Source: Orobanche coerulescens (taxonomy: Eukaryota; Streptophyta; Magnoliopsida; Lamiales; Orobanchaceae). Taken from it: DNA of 64,000 nucleotides. Positions within the stretch are counted from its first letter, which is position 1. Every line of letters starts with the position of its first letter. The translations under genes were made by a program, and so were the position numbers. Positions 12,795-25,559 of this stretch are shown here, piece after piece. The notes under the pieces are model-generated. The model worked only from the letters and a program-made list of their open reading frames with translations. It did not search any database and was not told the DNA's origin. The stretch covers positions 103,099,170 to 103,163,169 of the forward strand of contig CM065801.1 of assembly GCA_033398695.1 (NCBI GenBank). The letters run 5' to 3'.

Positions 12795-13206
12795 CGGCAG
12801 AACCGCGTAGCGCACGCCACGGCCGACTGCGCTGCTAGCTCGCAATGTAGCGCACGCTGCCGAGTCACCAATGACGCTATCGCCCGGGCAGGGGTATTAC
12901 GAGGTTCTCGACTCGGCCAGATCGGCGGGTAGCGCACGCCATCGGTCGTAGCGCGCGCTAACCGGGCAGGGGTAGCGACGCCGCGGCCGACTAGCGACGC
13001 ACGGACGAGTTGTCGATCCGGTGCTCTTGGGATGTGCCGCTTAACGCGCGCAGCTTCGGCCGTAGCGCACGCTAGCGGGAGTCGGGCGGTCGAGTCACGG
13101 TCGGCAGATTTGGTCGGTGGTGCCGGGTCGTGCGGGCCATGGCCGAGTGTGCTCGGCCGATCCGGCCGATAAGCGCACGCTAGGTCGGAAGGCTAGCGCA
13201 CGCTAG
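12795..13206. repeat. TAGCGCACGCTA palindrome cluster, R3 5' LTR
   Basis: More than eight full or partial copies of TAGCGCACGCTA or its halves (for example near 12808, 12930, 13066, 13168 and 13194) lie immediately upstream of the TATA box at 13220, in sequence much richer in GC than the rest of the LTR. Confidence 0.85.
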
Positions 13207-13219
13207 TTCCGGCCCAAGA

Positions 13220-13226
13220 TATAAAA
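13220..13226 (+). promoter_or_regulatory. TATA box of the R3 5' LTR
   Basis: TATAAAA lies directly after the palindrome cluster and about 30 bases before GACTTTCTCCGTC, a likely transcript start region. The matching site in the right LTR reads GATAAAAA, so that copy is probably weakened. Confidence 0.6.
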
Positions 13227-14619
13227 TGACAGACACCGACTTTCTCCGTCATTTTTCATTTCATTTCTCTTGATCATGGTCGGGTTTCGGAGGAGACAAA
13301 ACCATGTTGTTGAACAACAAATCCATGAAGTTCTTGGGGTTATATCGTTGATCAATCATCCTATAACATCCTTCGATCCAGCGAATCAAGGTTAGATCTT
13401 TAGAACCCTACTTTTGGGTGGATTTGGGGATTTTCGCATTTTTGTCCGATTCATTCCGTTTTGTCGATTAATTCATGATGAATATGATTAATCTTGTTGG
13501 TATTCTTAGTTTCCCTACGGATTCATGGTATATTTCGTGATTTTTACGGAATCGAGAGGGTTTGGTTGTGGTCCGCCCTCGTTGTTGTTTATATACGAAT
13601 ATACATGAATCGTAGGCGGGTTTTCGGGTGTATTCCAATTACGTATTCATTTAGAAATGGTTGTGATTGTATTCTTCGAATCGTTAGGTTCGGTTTCATT
13701 GGTTCCTAGCGTTCGTGGTGACTTCCTTCAGTTCGTTGCGTAAATCAATAATTCAAGGCAAGTATTTTTGGAAACCTTTAAGCTTAACATGAAATGGTGA
13801 TGTATATTACTTGTGTGTAACTCACCTCGTGTTGGCTGACGGGGTCAAGGAGGGAAATCTATGCTTCCGCCTGGATTTCACGAGTTTGTTTAGCTAGCTT
13901 GATGGAGGGTCCTTAGAGGCCTCGTTCGGGAATTTTTGATATTTCTCTTTTCCCAAGGCTTTTCATTTGCGTGTTTTATTTTGTCATGTAGCCGGTGCGG
14001 AGGGTCCTTAGAGGCCTCGTGCGGGAATCTATGATATTACTCTGTTCCCAAGGCAAATTATTTGATTGTTTGTTTCGGAAAAGACATGTCTTGTTTTGGT
14101 TTTCGAAATGATTTTGGTGCATGTACTATGAAATGTGTAACCGATTGACTTGCATTGAATAATTGTACAAGCTTAATAGCTAACCCTTTGGGGACCCGTT
14201 GTCGGGAAATTCTTGTTATGGATTTCGTGTTATGTTCGAATGCATTGAGCGGGCGCTGGGATGGTACGAGGATGTTGGCCAAGGTTGTTGACATGTGCAA
14301 TTGAGTCTTGTTATTTCCTACTGTCTCTTTTGATGTGGATGTTTTCCAAATTGTAAACTTATAGATTGTACTCGCGAGTACTTAGGCTTTTCTTTTCGGA
14401 TTGTGTTTGGACTTCGTTGGAGTTCTTGTATTTGTCGATTGATGTTTATTATGCGGTTGTACCGGACGTGTTGTTTTATGTTCTTGTTGTTAATAGTTGT
14501 TTCCTTGCTAACCGAGATGGTTAGTCGAGTGGTGTTTTATTGTGTTAGCCTGGTGGGTCCCATGTAGGGGTCCACGGCGCTGTAATACACCTCGAATATC
14601 TTGGGGGTGTTACAGAAAA

Positions 14620-14631
14620 TGGTATCGGAGC
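14620..14631 (+). other. Primer binding site of R3
   Basis: TGGTATCGGAGC, one mismatch from the initiator-Met-tRNA site, five bases after the LTR end. It sets R3 on the plus strand, opposite to R2. Confidence 0.88.
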
Positions 14632-16282
14632 TCTAGGTTTATGGATACCTAGGCTTGTTGGTTATTTGGGTCTAGTTGTGTTTTGTTTTGCACATTGTCA
14701 CACCGCTGCCGGCATCTCAGTACATCCAGTGCTCGTAAGTTTTCCTTACTCAATTCTCTTGTTTTCTCGTATTGAAATTCCACTTCTCGAACTGTGATTG
14801 CCTCTCTCGTACTTATTGTCGAGTTGTTTCTCGATCCATCCAGTTGTGTACTTTTGATTCTAGTATTGCGCCGTCCTTTGTCTCTCTGGAGTATGTGCGC
14901 CGTTCTGGGCTTGACCGTTTGTCGTTTTGCGAGCCTTCCATCGCTAAACTTCCTAGCATTGGTGGGATCGTTGGTGATTGAAAGATCCGAGTTTTGCTCC
15001 GTGGTATATTGTGAGAGGGCTTGACTCTCTAGTCTTTTGCTGTGTGATGGAATCTGTGTTTGGTAATTGCGATATACTAAATGTATGTTGAGCCGAATGT
15101 ACCGATGAGTTGGACACCGAAGGGTGCGATGATGTAGAAGTTTTGAACATTGATATGTTCGGTATAGGTATTGATGGCGAGTTTGTTGAGAAACTCACAT
15201 AGCTGGTTTCGACATATGTCCAAATCGGTGATCTTTGGTTACGCTGTCAAACTTGAAGAGATAGTTTGACATATGCTTGGAATTAGTATTCCCGAGTTGC
15301 GCTTGTTGAACTAGTGATTTTTGAATGTCGTATATGAGTGTGTCCGGGAATTGTTGGTACTTGGCTAATTATTGTTATTTACAACCAATGTGTTTCTATT
15401 AATAATAATACATGCGGCGTGCATGCTTGAAAATCTCTGAGATTTGATCGTATTGTGGGTTTTTGAAAAGTGACATGAATTTGGGCGAGCCAGCCTTGTA
15501 TTTTCAAATAAAAACTTGCGTCGTATTTAAATGTCGTGTTTCAAAGTGTCTGGGACATTTTATAAAATGCTACCGCTGTTAAGCCCTTGTCGTGTTTGAA
15601 AGGGTCTTGAAAACGATTTTTAACTTATCGGTTTTATTTTCGAATAACTAAAGTATACGATTTTAAAAATCAGTTAGCACTGGGAAACCTAGCCGCCGAG
15701 TCAAGTTGTGTTTGTTGAGTTTTGTCTCGTCGGATTTTGTCTGACTTAGTCGCATCGCGACGCGTCGTTTGAGATCATTGGTCGTGATTAGTATAGAGGG
15801 GTGGTCGTCACTTACGTGCGATCTATGGATGTAAAACTCCATTCCTTGTGTTGTGCCTCGTGTGACACGAGTTATTTGTATGATTAGTCGTTAAATGATG
15901 GAATCCTTCTGTGGATTTTGATTTCAAGATATGTGTTTATTAGACTCTCGTATTTGGTTTATACGAGGAGTGTCATCACTGCTGATGTATTTTCGTACCG
16001 TATTTTATCCGCTGCGTGAGTTCTTTCAAACGGCTTTCGGTATTTTGCAAACTGAGTTTTATTTCGTAAAACCGATTCCATGAATCAAGTTTTGGCATTT
16101 TGGCCTTGAATACTTCATGATGGTTTGACAAATGATTTTGTGAGCTTTGGAAAAATATTACCGTCATTGGTCTTTTTATCATTTTCGAAATAACATGGGA
16201 AATTGTGCTTAGCCTGGTAAATCCTTGTGAGAAAGGTTTACGGCATGTAATTTTTCTGGTGTGTTCTGTTGTTGTCTCTGTG

Positions 16283-16532
16283 GGTCGTTAGCGCACGCTA
16301 CGCTTTGCAGCTAGCGCGCGCAAGAGTGCATTGGTAGCACGCTAAGGGGAGGATAGCGCACGCTACCTGGTAGTTCAGGGCAGTCCAGGAGCTACTGGAC
16401 TGGGTCTGAAGTTCTCGTTAGCGCACGCTAAACACTTGGGGTTAGCGCACGCTAATAGTGTATTTTTGGTCAGGAGTTTTGTTTGGTGCCGTGATAGCGC
16501 ACGCTAACCTTAATGATTAGCGCACGCTAATT
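16283..16532. repeat. Second TAGCGCACGCTA cluster, inside the R3 body
   Basis: Eight or so copies of TAGCGCACGCTA and variants (near 16289, 16353, 16417, 16442, 16494 and 16518), in the same arrangement as in the LTRs and immediately before a TATA box. Its presence between the LTRs suggests capture of an LTR promoter segment from a related element. Confidence 0.85.
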
Positions 16533-16540
16533 GTGTCCAG

Positions 16541-16548
16541 TATAAATA
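16541..16548 (+). promoter_or_regulatory. Internal TATA box of R3
   Basis: TATAAATA within the palindrome CCAGTATAAATACTGG, followed by a CT-rich leader (TTTCTTCTCCTTCCTCC). It looks like a complete second promoter 1.9 kb downstream of the 5' LTR. Confidence 0.5.
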
Positions 16549-18629
16549 CTGGACACCAGTCTAGAAGTTGCATTTTTTTTCTTCATTTCTTCTCCTTCCT
16601 CCATGAGTTTGAGACGTAGCGACTCGGTTTCGCATCTGGGCTGGTTTTTCTTCCATCCAAAGGTGTTTTGGAGTATCCTAGACGATTTTTAACATCATCT
16701 AATCCATTGTTCTTCGCCGAATCTAGGTATTCTCTTGAATCCGTAGAGTTGACTTTTTGGAGTTTTGTTCTTGATATCGTTTTCCATCCAGTTTTGATAA
16801 ACCGATTGTTGTTTTAACGATGTTGTTGAACCTATCCTGAGGATTGTATATCACGGTCGTGATTTTGAGCGATTTGATGCGTGTGATATGATGTGTTTAA
16901 GTAAATGTTGATACGTGCGAATTTTGGGCATTTTGGCCTATTGTACTTCTGAAAAACCTTGAGTATCTTAGAAAATAAACCTCGAGACGTACTTTTAAAA
17001 TAAATTATTTTCTCACAGTGCTCTCAAGATGCCTACTAGTGTCACGCTATGTTTCAAAATTATTCTACTTTGAGGATCAAAATATTTTGAAATATTTCTA
17101 ATGATTTAGAAATGCATTCGCTTAGACCCGAAGGTCGAATATAGCTGACAAGTTTTAATTTAACGAAAGGTGTCTTCATTTCTTTTTTTTCAAACGCAAG
17201 ATGAATTTTTTTTAGTCTCGATGACGATGTTTGTACTACTTTTTGATATATGATACTCAAGATCAACTGGTGCTTACAAGTTATTTTCAAAGGTGGCTTT
17301 CGTTTTCAAAACCTATCATTCCTATTTGTGATCCGGGAATATATGTGAGATGTTCGTACTCTCGTTAGGATGTTAATCCCGAGTTTATTTTGAATTGGTG
17401 GAGTGATCGTTCAGTCGTTCTCCACACGGTTGTCGTGGTAGCCTACGTGAGGGGTGTGATATTGGTATTGGATGTTGTCGCCTCGTGGCGGTTTATGCTT
17501 TATCGCATATATGCGAGTGTTAGAGATCGGATTGGTATGATTGTGTGCATCGGTGATTGTTCCACGTTGTGTCGGTTGCTTGTTGTATTGTTACCTTGGT
17601 TCCGTTGTGGTGAGTTTCGGGGGCGAGGTCAAAAGTAATACCCGTACTATTTTGACTTCTATATCTTCTCTTTCTCCAGTCTATCGATTCGCTCGTGTTC
17701 ATTGATACCTTCTGAACTTGTTACGTACCTTGGTTTCATCGTTCGAGCGAAATGTAATCTGGTTTTGAGTCGATCTGGTTATCGTTGTGACCTTCCGAAT
17801 TCGGTTCGACTATTGTAAACCTTGTTCGGAAGTAACATCTTTTGGTTCTAATAGTTCTTTTATTGAAGTGGATCGAATTTTAACTTCTGTACTTTTGGCT
17901 CTATCAACTCGTTTATGCTCGTTAACATTTCTGAACTTTCCCTATCCCTTGCTTTTGTTGATCGAATGAGGGTGGTATTGTTTCGGAATAACTCGTTTGT
18001 CGTTGTGGCTTTTCAATCGCTATTCCCCTTCCTGTGGATATTGTGGGAATGCACGTCTTGCTGTTCTCACCAGGTCATCCTGGGAGTTGTTGTTTGAATT
18101 TTATTATCCTACGTGTTTCGGACATGATTGTTCGATTCTTGTTGTCTCAATCGTTTGCTTGTTCGGTTTTTGTTCTCGTTTCGTGATTGTTGAGCGTTCA
18201 GGCTCCTTCGTAGTTCCCTTAAGTTCGGGAAATTAGTCTCGTTTTCGATCTTCCAACCCTTGGGCGGTGGAATTTCGTATTTGTTCAGCGTTGACTCGCG
18301 TTTTGGGTTGATGAACCGTTGGGTTGGTCAACCGTATTGATTTTCGTTCGTTGAGTTTTGTGATTGTTCGGATAATCGACTCGATTGGATTGTCTATTTG
18401 ATGACGCTTGTCACTCGTTGATTTTTATTATGTCTCTACCGGTGACGTTGTGTTAGTCGCCCTAGAGCGTATTTTCTCGCCGTATGTCTCTTTGCGTTCC
18501 TTGCAGCGTTTCGCCGTCGGGCGCGAGTCTTCGGTTTTGTGTATCTCGTCGAGTTTTCCTGGCAAAGGATATTGCTTCTCCCTACTTATTTTAAGTTTCG
18601 GGACGAAACTTCTTTTAAGGAGGGTAGAA

Positions 18630-20976
18630 TGTAATATCCGCAATTTTCGATTTTCGGTAAATTTCTTTTTTCGACCGGAGTCCGTTTTGACGGCTCTCTC
18701 ATGACCGTTTCGTCATTCTGAGAATGATTAATTCTACACTTTTTGTCATCCGAGTTCGTTTCGGTGTTGTTTTGTTGAGTTTTGTGGTTTTTAGCGACTT
18801 TTCCGCACTTGAGTTCGATTCTTGCGAATCTCGTCCAAGCTATTGTTTGAGTTTCCCGCAAGTCCGTTTAACTTTGTTAGGCGTGTTGTGAACTTCGGTT
18901 TGGTTATTCGATCACGTATCGTGATTTCAGGCGTTTGGGCCATTTTGTAATTTCTTGAAAATTACGGTATCCATATCTCAGTATTTGTCGTCTTGACCCT
19001 TTTCTTGGTCGCGTATGATTAATTATTGCATTACGTTTTCATCTCGATTCGTCGCCGTCCGCGAACTTTTCGCCGTGTCCGTTCCGTGCGTTTCGGAAAT
19101 CGGCGTCGGGTCGTGGTGGAAAGTACCGCCGACGGTGCGGATCGGCCGGACGAGTCTTGACATCGCCGAGCAGCACGGCAGAACCGGCGAGCGCACGCCA
19201 CGGCCGGAGGCTGCGCAGCTCGCAGTTGTAGCGCACGCTGCCGAAGCGCCAGTCAGACGCTATCGCCTCGGGCAGGGGTATTCGAGGTTCGACTCGGTCA
19301 GATCGGCGGTAGCGCACGCCATCGCCGGTCGTAGCGCGCGCTAACCGGCAGGTAGCGCCGCCCGGCCGACTAGCGACGCACGGGACGAGTTGTCGATCCA
19401 GTGGCTCTCGAAGTCGGCTAACGCGCGCAAGCTTGGCCGTAGCGCACGCTAGTGAGTCGGGCGGTCGAGTCACGGTCAGCAGATTTGGTCGGTGGTGCCG
19501 GTCGTGCGGGCCATGGCCGAGTGTGCTCGGCCGATCTTGCCGATAGCGCACGCTAGTCGGGAAGGCTAGCGCACGCTAGTTCGGCCCAAAGATAAAAATG
19601 ACAGATCAATGACTTTCTCCGTCATTTTCATTTCATTTCTCTTTCTATTCGCGGGTTTCTGAGGAGACGAAACCATGTTGTTGAACAACAAATCCATGAA
19701 GTTCTTGGGGTTATATCGTTGATCAATCATCCTATAACATCCTTCGATCCAATGAATCAAGGTTAGATCTTTAGAACCCTACTTTTGGGTGGATTTGGGG
19801 ATTTTCGCGTTTTGTCCGATTCATTCCGTTTTGTCGATTAATTCATGATGAATATGATTAATCTTGTTGGTATTCTTAGTTTCCTACTGATTCATGGTAT
19901 ATTTCGTGATTTTTACGGAATCGAGAGGGTTTGGTTGTGGTCCGCCCTCGTTGTTGTTTATATACGAATATACATGAATCGTAGGCGGGTTTTCGGGTGT
20001 ATTCCAATTCCGTATTCATTTAGAAATGGTTGTGATTGTATTCTTGAATCGTTAGGTTCGGTTTCATTGTTTACTAGCGTTCGTCGGTGACTTCCTTTCC
20101 GTTCGTTGCGTCGTAAATAATTCATGGCAAGTATTTTTGGAAACCTTTAAGCTTAACATGAAATGGTGATGTATATTACTTGTGTGTAACTCACCTCGTG
20201 TTGGCCCGACGGGGTCAAGGAGGGAAATCTATCCGCCGCCTGGATTTCACGAGTTTGTTTAGCTAGCCATGCGGGAGGGTCCTTAGAGGCCTCGTGCGGG
20301 AATCTATGATATTACTCTGTTCCCAAGGCGATGCATGTGCGTGTTTTATTTTGTAATGTAGCCATGGAGGGTCCTTAGAGGCCTCGTGCGGGAATCTATG
20401 ATATTACTGTTCCCAAGGCAAATTATTTATTGTTTGTTTCCTAAAAGACATGTCTTGTTTTGGTTTCGAAATGATTTTGGTGCATGTACTATGAAATGTG
20501 TAAGCGATTGGTTTGCCTTGAATACTTGTACTAGCGTAATTGCTAACCCCTTTGGGGACCGTTGTCGGGAAATTCTTGTTATGGATTTGAGTTATGTTCA
20601 AATGAGACGAGCTGCTACCGGATGGTACGAGGATGTTGGCCAAGGTTGTTGACATGTGCAATTGAGTATTGTTATTTCCTACTGTCTCTTTTGATGTGGA
20701 TGTTTTCCAAATTGTAAACTTATAGATTGTACTCGCGAGTACTTAGGCTTTTCTTTTCGGATTGTGTTTGGACTTCGTTGGAGTTACTGTATTTGTCGGT
20801 TGATGTTTATTATGCCGGTTGTACCGGACGTGTTGTTTTATGTTCTTGTTGTTAATAGTTGTTTCCTTGCTAACCGAGATGGTTAGTCGCGTGGTGTTTT
20901 ATTGTGTTAGCCTGGTGGGTCCCATGTAGGGGTCCACGGCGCTGTAATACACCTCGAATATCTTGGGGGTGTTACA
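18630..20976 (+). mobile_element. R3 3' LTR
   Basis: 2,347 bases with the same ends as the 5' LTR. It follows AAGGAGGGTAGAA (polypurine tract, 18617-18629). The palindrome cluster lies at about 19190-19575 and differs from that of the 5' LTR mainly by short indels. Confidence 0.93.
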
Positions 20977-22840
20977 CAGAGTCCCCGCAAGACATACCCG
21001 ATGATAACCCCACCAGTTATCTCGTTATCGGGCTAACAAGCCACAAACCTCGAAGTCCCGGCAAGACATACCCGGATTGGATAACCCTACGGTCACGCCC
21101 GACCCATACTAGCAAGTATGGATCCGGGAGATTCAACAATCCTACCCGGAGGCACATCACATACATCAAGAACACAACAATAATCACTTATCAAGCCAAA
21201 CAACATTAAGCATAACAACCTCCTTTCAAGCAGTAACAACTAATATCACACACATTACATTCTTACCGAACACGTACACAATAACAATTCGTATTCCCCG
21301 ACAAAGGATTACGGTCTATTAAACTCACTCGAAGTGATCATATTATCTTTCAACATACAAAACCAACACACATATTCCGCGAACACATATTCACGAAGTA
21401 TACGAATTATCGTTGAAAGACAACATTTATCGAAAACATACCGATCCCTTTTTACGTTCATTAAACATTGGGTTTCGCATAAAATCATTTATCAAAAATT
21501 ATGCCAACGAAACATGAAACGTATGGGCAAGATACTTGCCTCGATACCACGAGCATGGAACCACGAACAGACACGGCTCAACCGGGAAGCTTCGGAACGC
21601 CCGATGCTATCGAAACGGAATACGACGACGAACGGAAGGGTTCGAAGTGGTTTCTTCGCAAGAAACTCGACCCTAACATCATATAATCAATAAATCAACG
21701 ATAATACGAGGAAGGATAATCGTAGAACATCTGAAAACCCCTCTATGACATTCTACCGGACACCTTCAAGGCATCGATCAAGAACTCGACCAAAACAACG
21801 AATCGATACGATCCAACCATAGAATAACAAGGGAAATGATATAATACATCTAAATAATCATCAATCCATCATAATCCTAAGTTAAATCGAATTAAACGGA
21901 CGAAATCAACCAAAATACCCATATTCCCCAAAACTGGATTTCAAGAAATCTAACCTTGATTCGGTAGATCAGAGGAGGTTATGGGATGATTGATTGATGT
22001 TAGAAACTCAGGAACTTCGTGGATTGGTAGATAAACAACATCTAATCACGTACTCCAAGCCCCAGCTGCGGAAGAAAATGAGAGGGATGAGAAAAATGGG
22101 TGTAAACCCGTCTGCTTGATCATATATACTGCCCAGCGACGCACAAGCAGACACGCACGAGCGGCCGGTCGTGCGCCCGGTCGTGCGCGTCCACTGTCAG
22201 CAATCTGCCGGGACGCACAAGCACTGGGCACGAGCACTCGCTCGTGCGTGTGTAGTCAGGGCCGCACGAGCACCGGATCGTGCGCGCAGCTCGTGCGCCA
22301 CGCTCGTGCGCACCTGGCCGGTCCCTGCCGCACGTGGCCGGCTCGTGCCTAGCCGCCACGACTCGACGACTCGAATTCCCGAAAACGTATGGAACGAACA
22401 CGACGAATAGTATAACATTCAAAACACGAGTGAAGCACTAAACAAACACATGGTTCCGACAACCCGAAGGTTGAAAGGACGATACGAAGGCAAACACCTC
22501 AAAACTTTGGGAAATTACGAAAATGGCCCAAAACGTCCGGAATACACGATACACGATCGAAACGCCAAACCAAAGCTCGCAACATGAATAATAACATTCA
22601 ATGAACTTACGAGAAACTCGAAACAACAGTTTCGGACGAGATTCGCAAGAATCGAACTCAAATGCGGAAAAACGGCTTAAGAACACGGAACTCAACAAAA
22701 CGATACCGAAACGAACTCGAATGACAAAAAGTGCATAATTAATCATTCTCGAAATGATGAAACGGTCATGAGCGAGTCGTCAAAATGGACTCTCGCCGAA
22801 AAAAATAAAATCACCGAAATCCGAAATTGCGGGTATTACA

Positions 22841-23281
22841 TTCTACCCTCATTAAAAGAAGTTTCGTCCTGAAACTTAAAACAAGTAGGGAGAAGAAATA
22901 TACCACCATGAATATTTCAATGAGATACACAAGAATGCGTAACTAACGCCCAACGGCGAAACGTTACAAACAACGCAAAGGAATATATGGTGTGAAAACA
23001 CGCTCCACGACGACCAACACAATGCCACCGGTAGAAACATAACCAACAAGTGACAAACGTCATCAAATAGATAATACAATCAAGTCAATTATCCGAACAA
23101 TCACAAAACACTAAGCATTGTGCACAGTCGAGAAAACGAAAAATAAACACAAAACGATCCACTTCGAATAAAAGAACTTAATCTCCGGGATTCGAAACAA
23201 CCGGGTAAGGAAATAACATAACATACAACTGATAGACCACGCCCCTTAGGGACTCCTCGGAGTCGGTCCCGATTTCAGTGC
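22841..23281 (-). mobile_element. R2 3' untranslated region and polypurine tract
   Basis: On the minus strand this reads from the gag stop to the 3' LTR edge at 22840. It ends in GGACGAAACTTC, then TTTTAATGAGGGTAGAA, the primer for second-strand synthesis. The same GACGAAA-plus-purine arrangement precedes the 3' LTRs of R3, H and T, linking all of them to one lineage. No pol sequence is present. Confidence 0.85.
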
Positions 23282-24274
23282 TCAAATCCGTGCCTCAGAA
23301 GGCTCGGTGACCAACTCGCAAAACTGAACCCGGTGTCCCTCAAGCCCGCACTTGTAACACATTACTGGCGGAGAAGGACAATGTGCACGGACATGCCCCG
23401 CCACATTGCAGTTAAAACACCTCCTGGATTTACCAGGAGTCAAAACAGAAGACTTAGAACTCTCAGTCCCACGCAACGAGCGACAGAGCTTCACAGCCAA
23501 AAGACTACGACGTTGCGAACTAGAAACACCAACTCCTGCACTACCCACAAGGTCATCGGACTTCCTCTGCTTCTTCGACTCGGGCACACGCTCCGACGAT
23601 AACGAAGCTAGTTCACGGGCCAAGGCTCGATCTTGGTAGTCCCTCAACGAAGTGCAAGTGAGTCCCGACATATACACGCGAATCTCTGGCTTCATTCGTC
23701 TGTCAAAATGAAAGATCCTCTCTTCCTCGGTTCTCACTCGATCTCGCACATAACTGAGTTGTTTGCTATAGTCGATGATAGCATGTGAGACTGAAACATC
23801 TTGCGGTTCTGCCGAATAAAATTCGTGAATCCTCTGCTCTCTAATCGGTTTCGGACAGAACTCAGCTTCCATAAATGCCTGGAACTCCGCCCACGTGACA
23901 TCACGATCACGAGGCTTAACAGCCTCCCACCAATTAGCGGCATCTTTGTCAAGAAGGTATCAAGGCAGAGGTACCTTCCGCTCTTGAGACAATCGACAAA
24001 TTTCAAATATCTTTCCCAACTGGAAAAGCCAACCATCCTAGCCCAATGCATCCGCAACACCAGCAAATCGGGGGGGATTCATACGAATTACCTCCCGAAG
24101 CCACTGATTTGCACCAGTGTTCTGAGTCACATCTGTAATGCGCTGAACTGCCTGAGTCAACTGAGTCATCTGTGTAGCTACCTGCTGTAAAATAGTAGCG
24201 ACACCGATACCGGCATCATCACCGGCAGTATGATCTCGACCACGCGTCTGATTGCCCCGACCACGAATAAGTAA
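23282..24274 (-). pseudogene. Gag of R2 (retrotransposon gag with two zinc knuckles), two stop codons
   Basis: Gag would form the particle that packages element RNA. In one minus-strand frame one reads an Arg/Gly start (RGRGNQTRGRDH), a Gln-rich helical stretch, the family motif MNPPRFAG, NWWEAVKPRDRDVTW in the core, a basic linker, and two CCHC knuckles: CFNCNVAGHVRAHC and CYKCGLEGHRVQFC. Stops lie at 24038-24040 (TAG) and 23960-23962 (TGA); the frame itself is never lost. No ATG is present before the Arg/Gly segment; an upstream stop at 24275 shows the start has been lost. The product ends 30 residues after the second knuckle with no protease, so gag appears to be the whole coding content by design. 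Confidence 0.9.
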
Positions 24275-24277
24275 TTA

Positions 24278-25543
24278 CTCAGCACAACAGAAAAATCATA
24301 ACACATACCACATATAAGGATTTCCATCGTAAAGAAACATGCATACTAAAATCATCGCAACGACGGTATCGTTCAGCAATCTCAACGGCCCGAACGATAA
24401 CCAGTACATAATCACAAAACATCATGGAACAATCGCACATATACACGAACGTACCAACCCAAGCTTCAACAGCTCACACTCGTGTGTCAACACGCAAATC
24501 ACCACGAGGCGACAAACAATAAATATCAGTTCACTTCTCTCACAGAGGGCTAGTATAACAATTGTGTGGCAACGCCTCAACGTTCGTGCCACCAATTCGA
24601 TCATACTCGGGAGCTAACATTATAACGACAATGCGAACATCATATATACATTCCGAGACCGCAAACGGGAATTGATAGGTTTTAAAGAAAACGAAAACCA
24701 CATTTTGAAAAACAATCTGGAAAACACCAGTCGATCTTGAGTATCACATTTTCAAAAAGTTGTACAAACACCATTATCAAGACTTTGAAAACCATCTTGC
24801 ATTTGATAAAACGAGGACACTCTCCTTTAAATTGAAACTTTCAGAAATATTCGACACTTGGGTCTAAGCAACTGCATTTCTAAAAATAATTGAAAATATC
24901 TCAAAATATTTTGGTCCTCAATTGGAATAATTTTGAAACATATTGCGGCACTAGAAGGCACCTTGAAAGTACCGCGAGAAAATAATTCATTTTAAAAGGC
25001 ACATCTCGAAATTTATTTTCTAAGATACTCAAGGTTTTCAAAAATCTATTAGGCTAGAATGCCTAAAAACTCACATGATCATTTATCAAACCGTCATAAA
25101 ATATTCAAGGCCAAAATGCCAAAACTCGACTAAGGGAGTCGGTTTTATGAAGTAAAAATCAGTTTGCAAAATACTGAAAGTCATTTTGAAAGAACTCACG
25201 CAGCGGATAAAATACAATGCAAAAATACATTAGCAGCGACACCGCTCCTCATATAGACGAAATAGGAGAGTCACATAAACGCAATCATGAGACTAAAAAT
25301 CTGCATAAATATTCCGTCACTTAACACATAATCATACCAGTAACTCGCATCAGACGAGGCACAAACACAAAGAAGGGAGACTTACATCCACAGATCGCAC
25401 GAAGATGATGATCGCCTCATGATACTAATCACGACAAACCAACTCAGACGACGCATCGCGACACGACTTAGTCAGACAAAATCCGACGAGACAAAACTCA
25501 ACAAACATCACTAAACCCGACAGCCTAAGTTTCCACAACCTAA
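24278..25543 (-). mobile_element. R2 leader between primer site and gag
   Basis: Untranslated 1.3-kb leader that matches 1-1066 (R1) closely. No gene is seen in it. Together with R1 and R3 it defines the family. Confidence 0.8.
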
Positions 25544-25555
25544 GCTCCGATACCA
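25544..25555 (-). other. Primer binding site of R2
   Basis: Reads TGGTATCGGAGC on the minus strand, identical to that of R1 and R3, four bases from the LTR edge at 25560. Confidence 0.88.
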
Positions 25556-25559
25556 TTTA

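Larger units (their letters stand above)
12236..14614 (+). mobile_element. R3 5' LTR
   Basis: 2,379 bases, TGTAATATCCGC to GGGGGTGTTACA. It aligns closely with 18630-20976, except in the GC-rich palindrome cluster (12660-13210), where small insertions and deletions abound. From about 13460 it is also closely similar to the G LTR from 46790. Frames of 65-101 residues on both strands in the GC-rich block are by-products of base composition. Confidence 0.93.
14632..18629 (+). mobile_element. R3 internal region, no coding capacity
   Basis: 14632-15040 resembles the leader of G at 47846-48060. 15440-17330 matches, reversed, the R1 leader (1-1040) and R2 leader (24608-25530). A block at about 16210-16880 is absent from those leaders and carries its own palindrome cluster and TATA box. 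18290-18629 matches the R2 3' end (22841-23130 reversed) and ends in the purine-rich AAGGAGGGTAGAA before the right LTR. I see no gag or pol in 17340-18290, where R2 has gag. Confidence 0.8.
12236..20976 (+). mobile_element. Element R3, non-coding LTR retrotransposon (LARD type)
   Basis: R3 lies inside the R2 3' LTR, flanked by the target duplication CAGAG (12231-12235 and 20977-20981). LTRs are 12236-14614 and 18630-20976, the primer site is at 14620, and a polypurine tract precedes the right LTR. The 4-kb internal region has no gag or pol: no frame longer than about 100 residues and no zinc-knuckle or RT motif. Its leader and last 340 bases match those of R2 in the opposite orientation, so R3 belongs to the same family with the coding part lost or replaced. 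Confidence 0.93.
11207..22840 (-). mobile_element. R2 3' LTR, interrupted by R3
   Basis: Runs from TGTAACACCCCAATCCG to GCGGGTATTACA and aligns with 25560-28541 apart from the R3 insertion at 12236-20976. It has one copy of an 87-base unit (about 21516-21602) that is duplicated in the partner LTR. The cluster of GCACGAGC/GCTCGTGC motifs at 22140-22350 lies just beyond the CATATAT sequence near 22121. Confidence 0.9.

Noticed and set aside
12632..12937. Overlapping 65-101-residue Arg/Ala-rich frames
   Set aside because: By-product of the GC-rich palindrome block in the R3 LTR; the partner LTR has different frames there.
19039..19551. 170-residue minus-strand frame
   Set aside because: Lies over the palindrome cluster of the R3 3' LTR; the same region of the 5' LTR lacks this frame, so it is not conserved.
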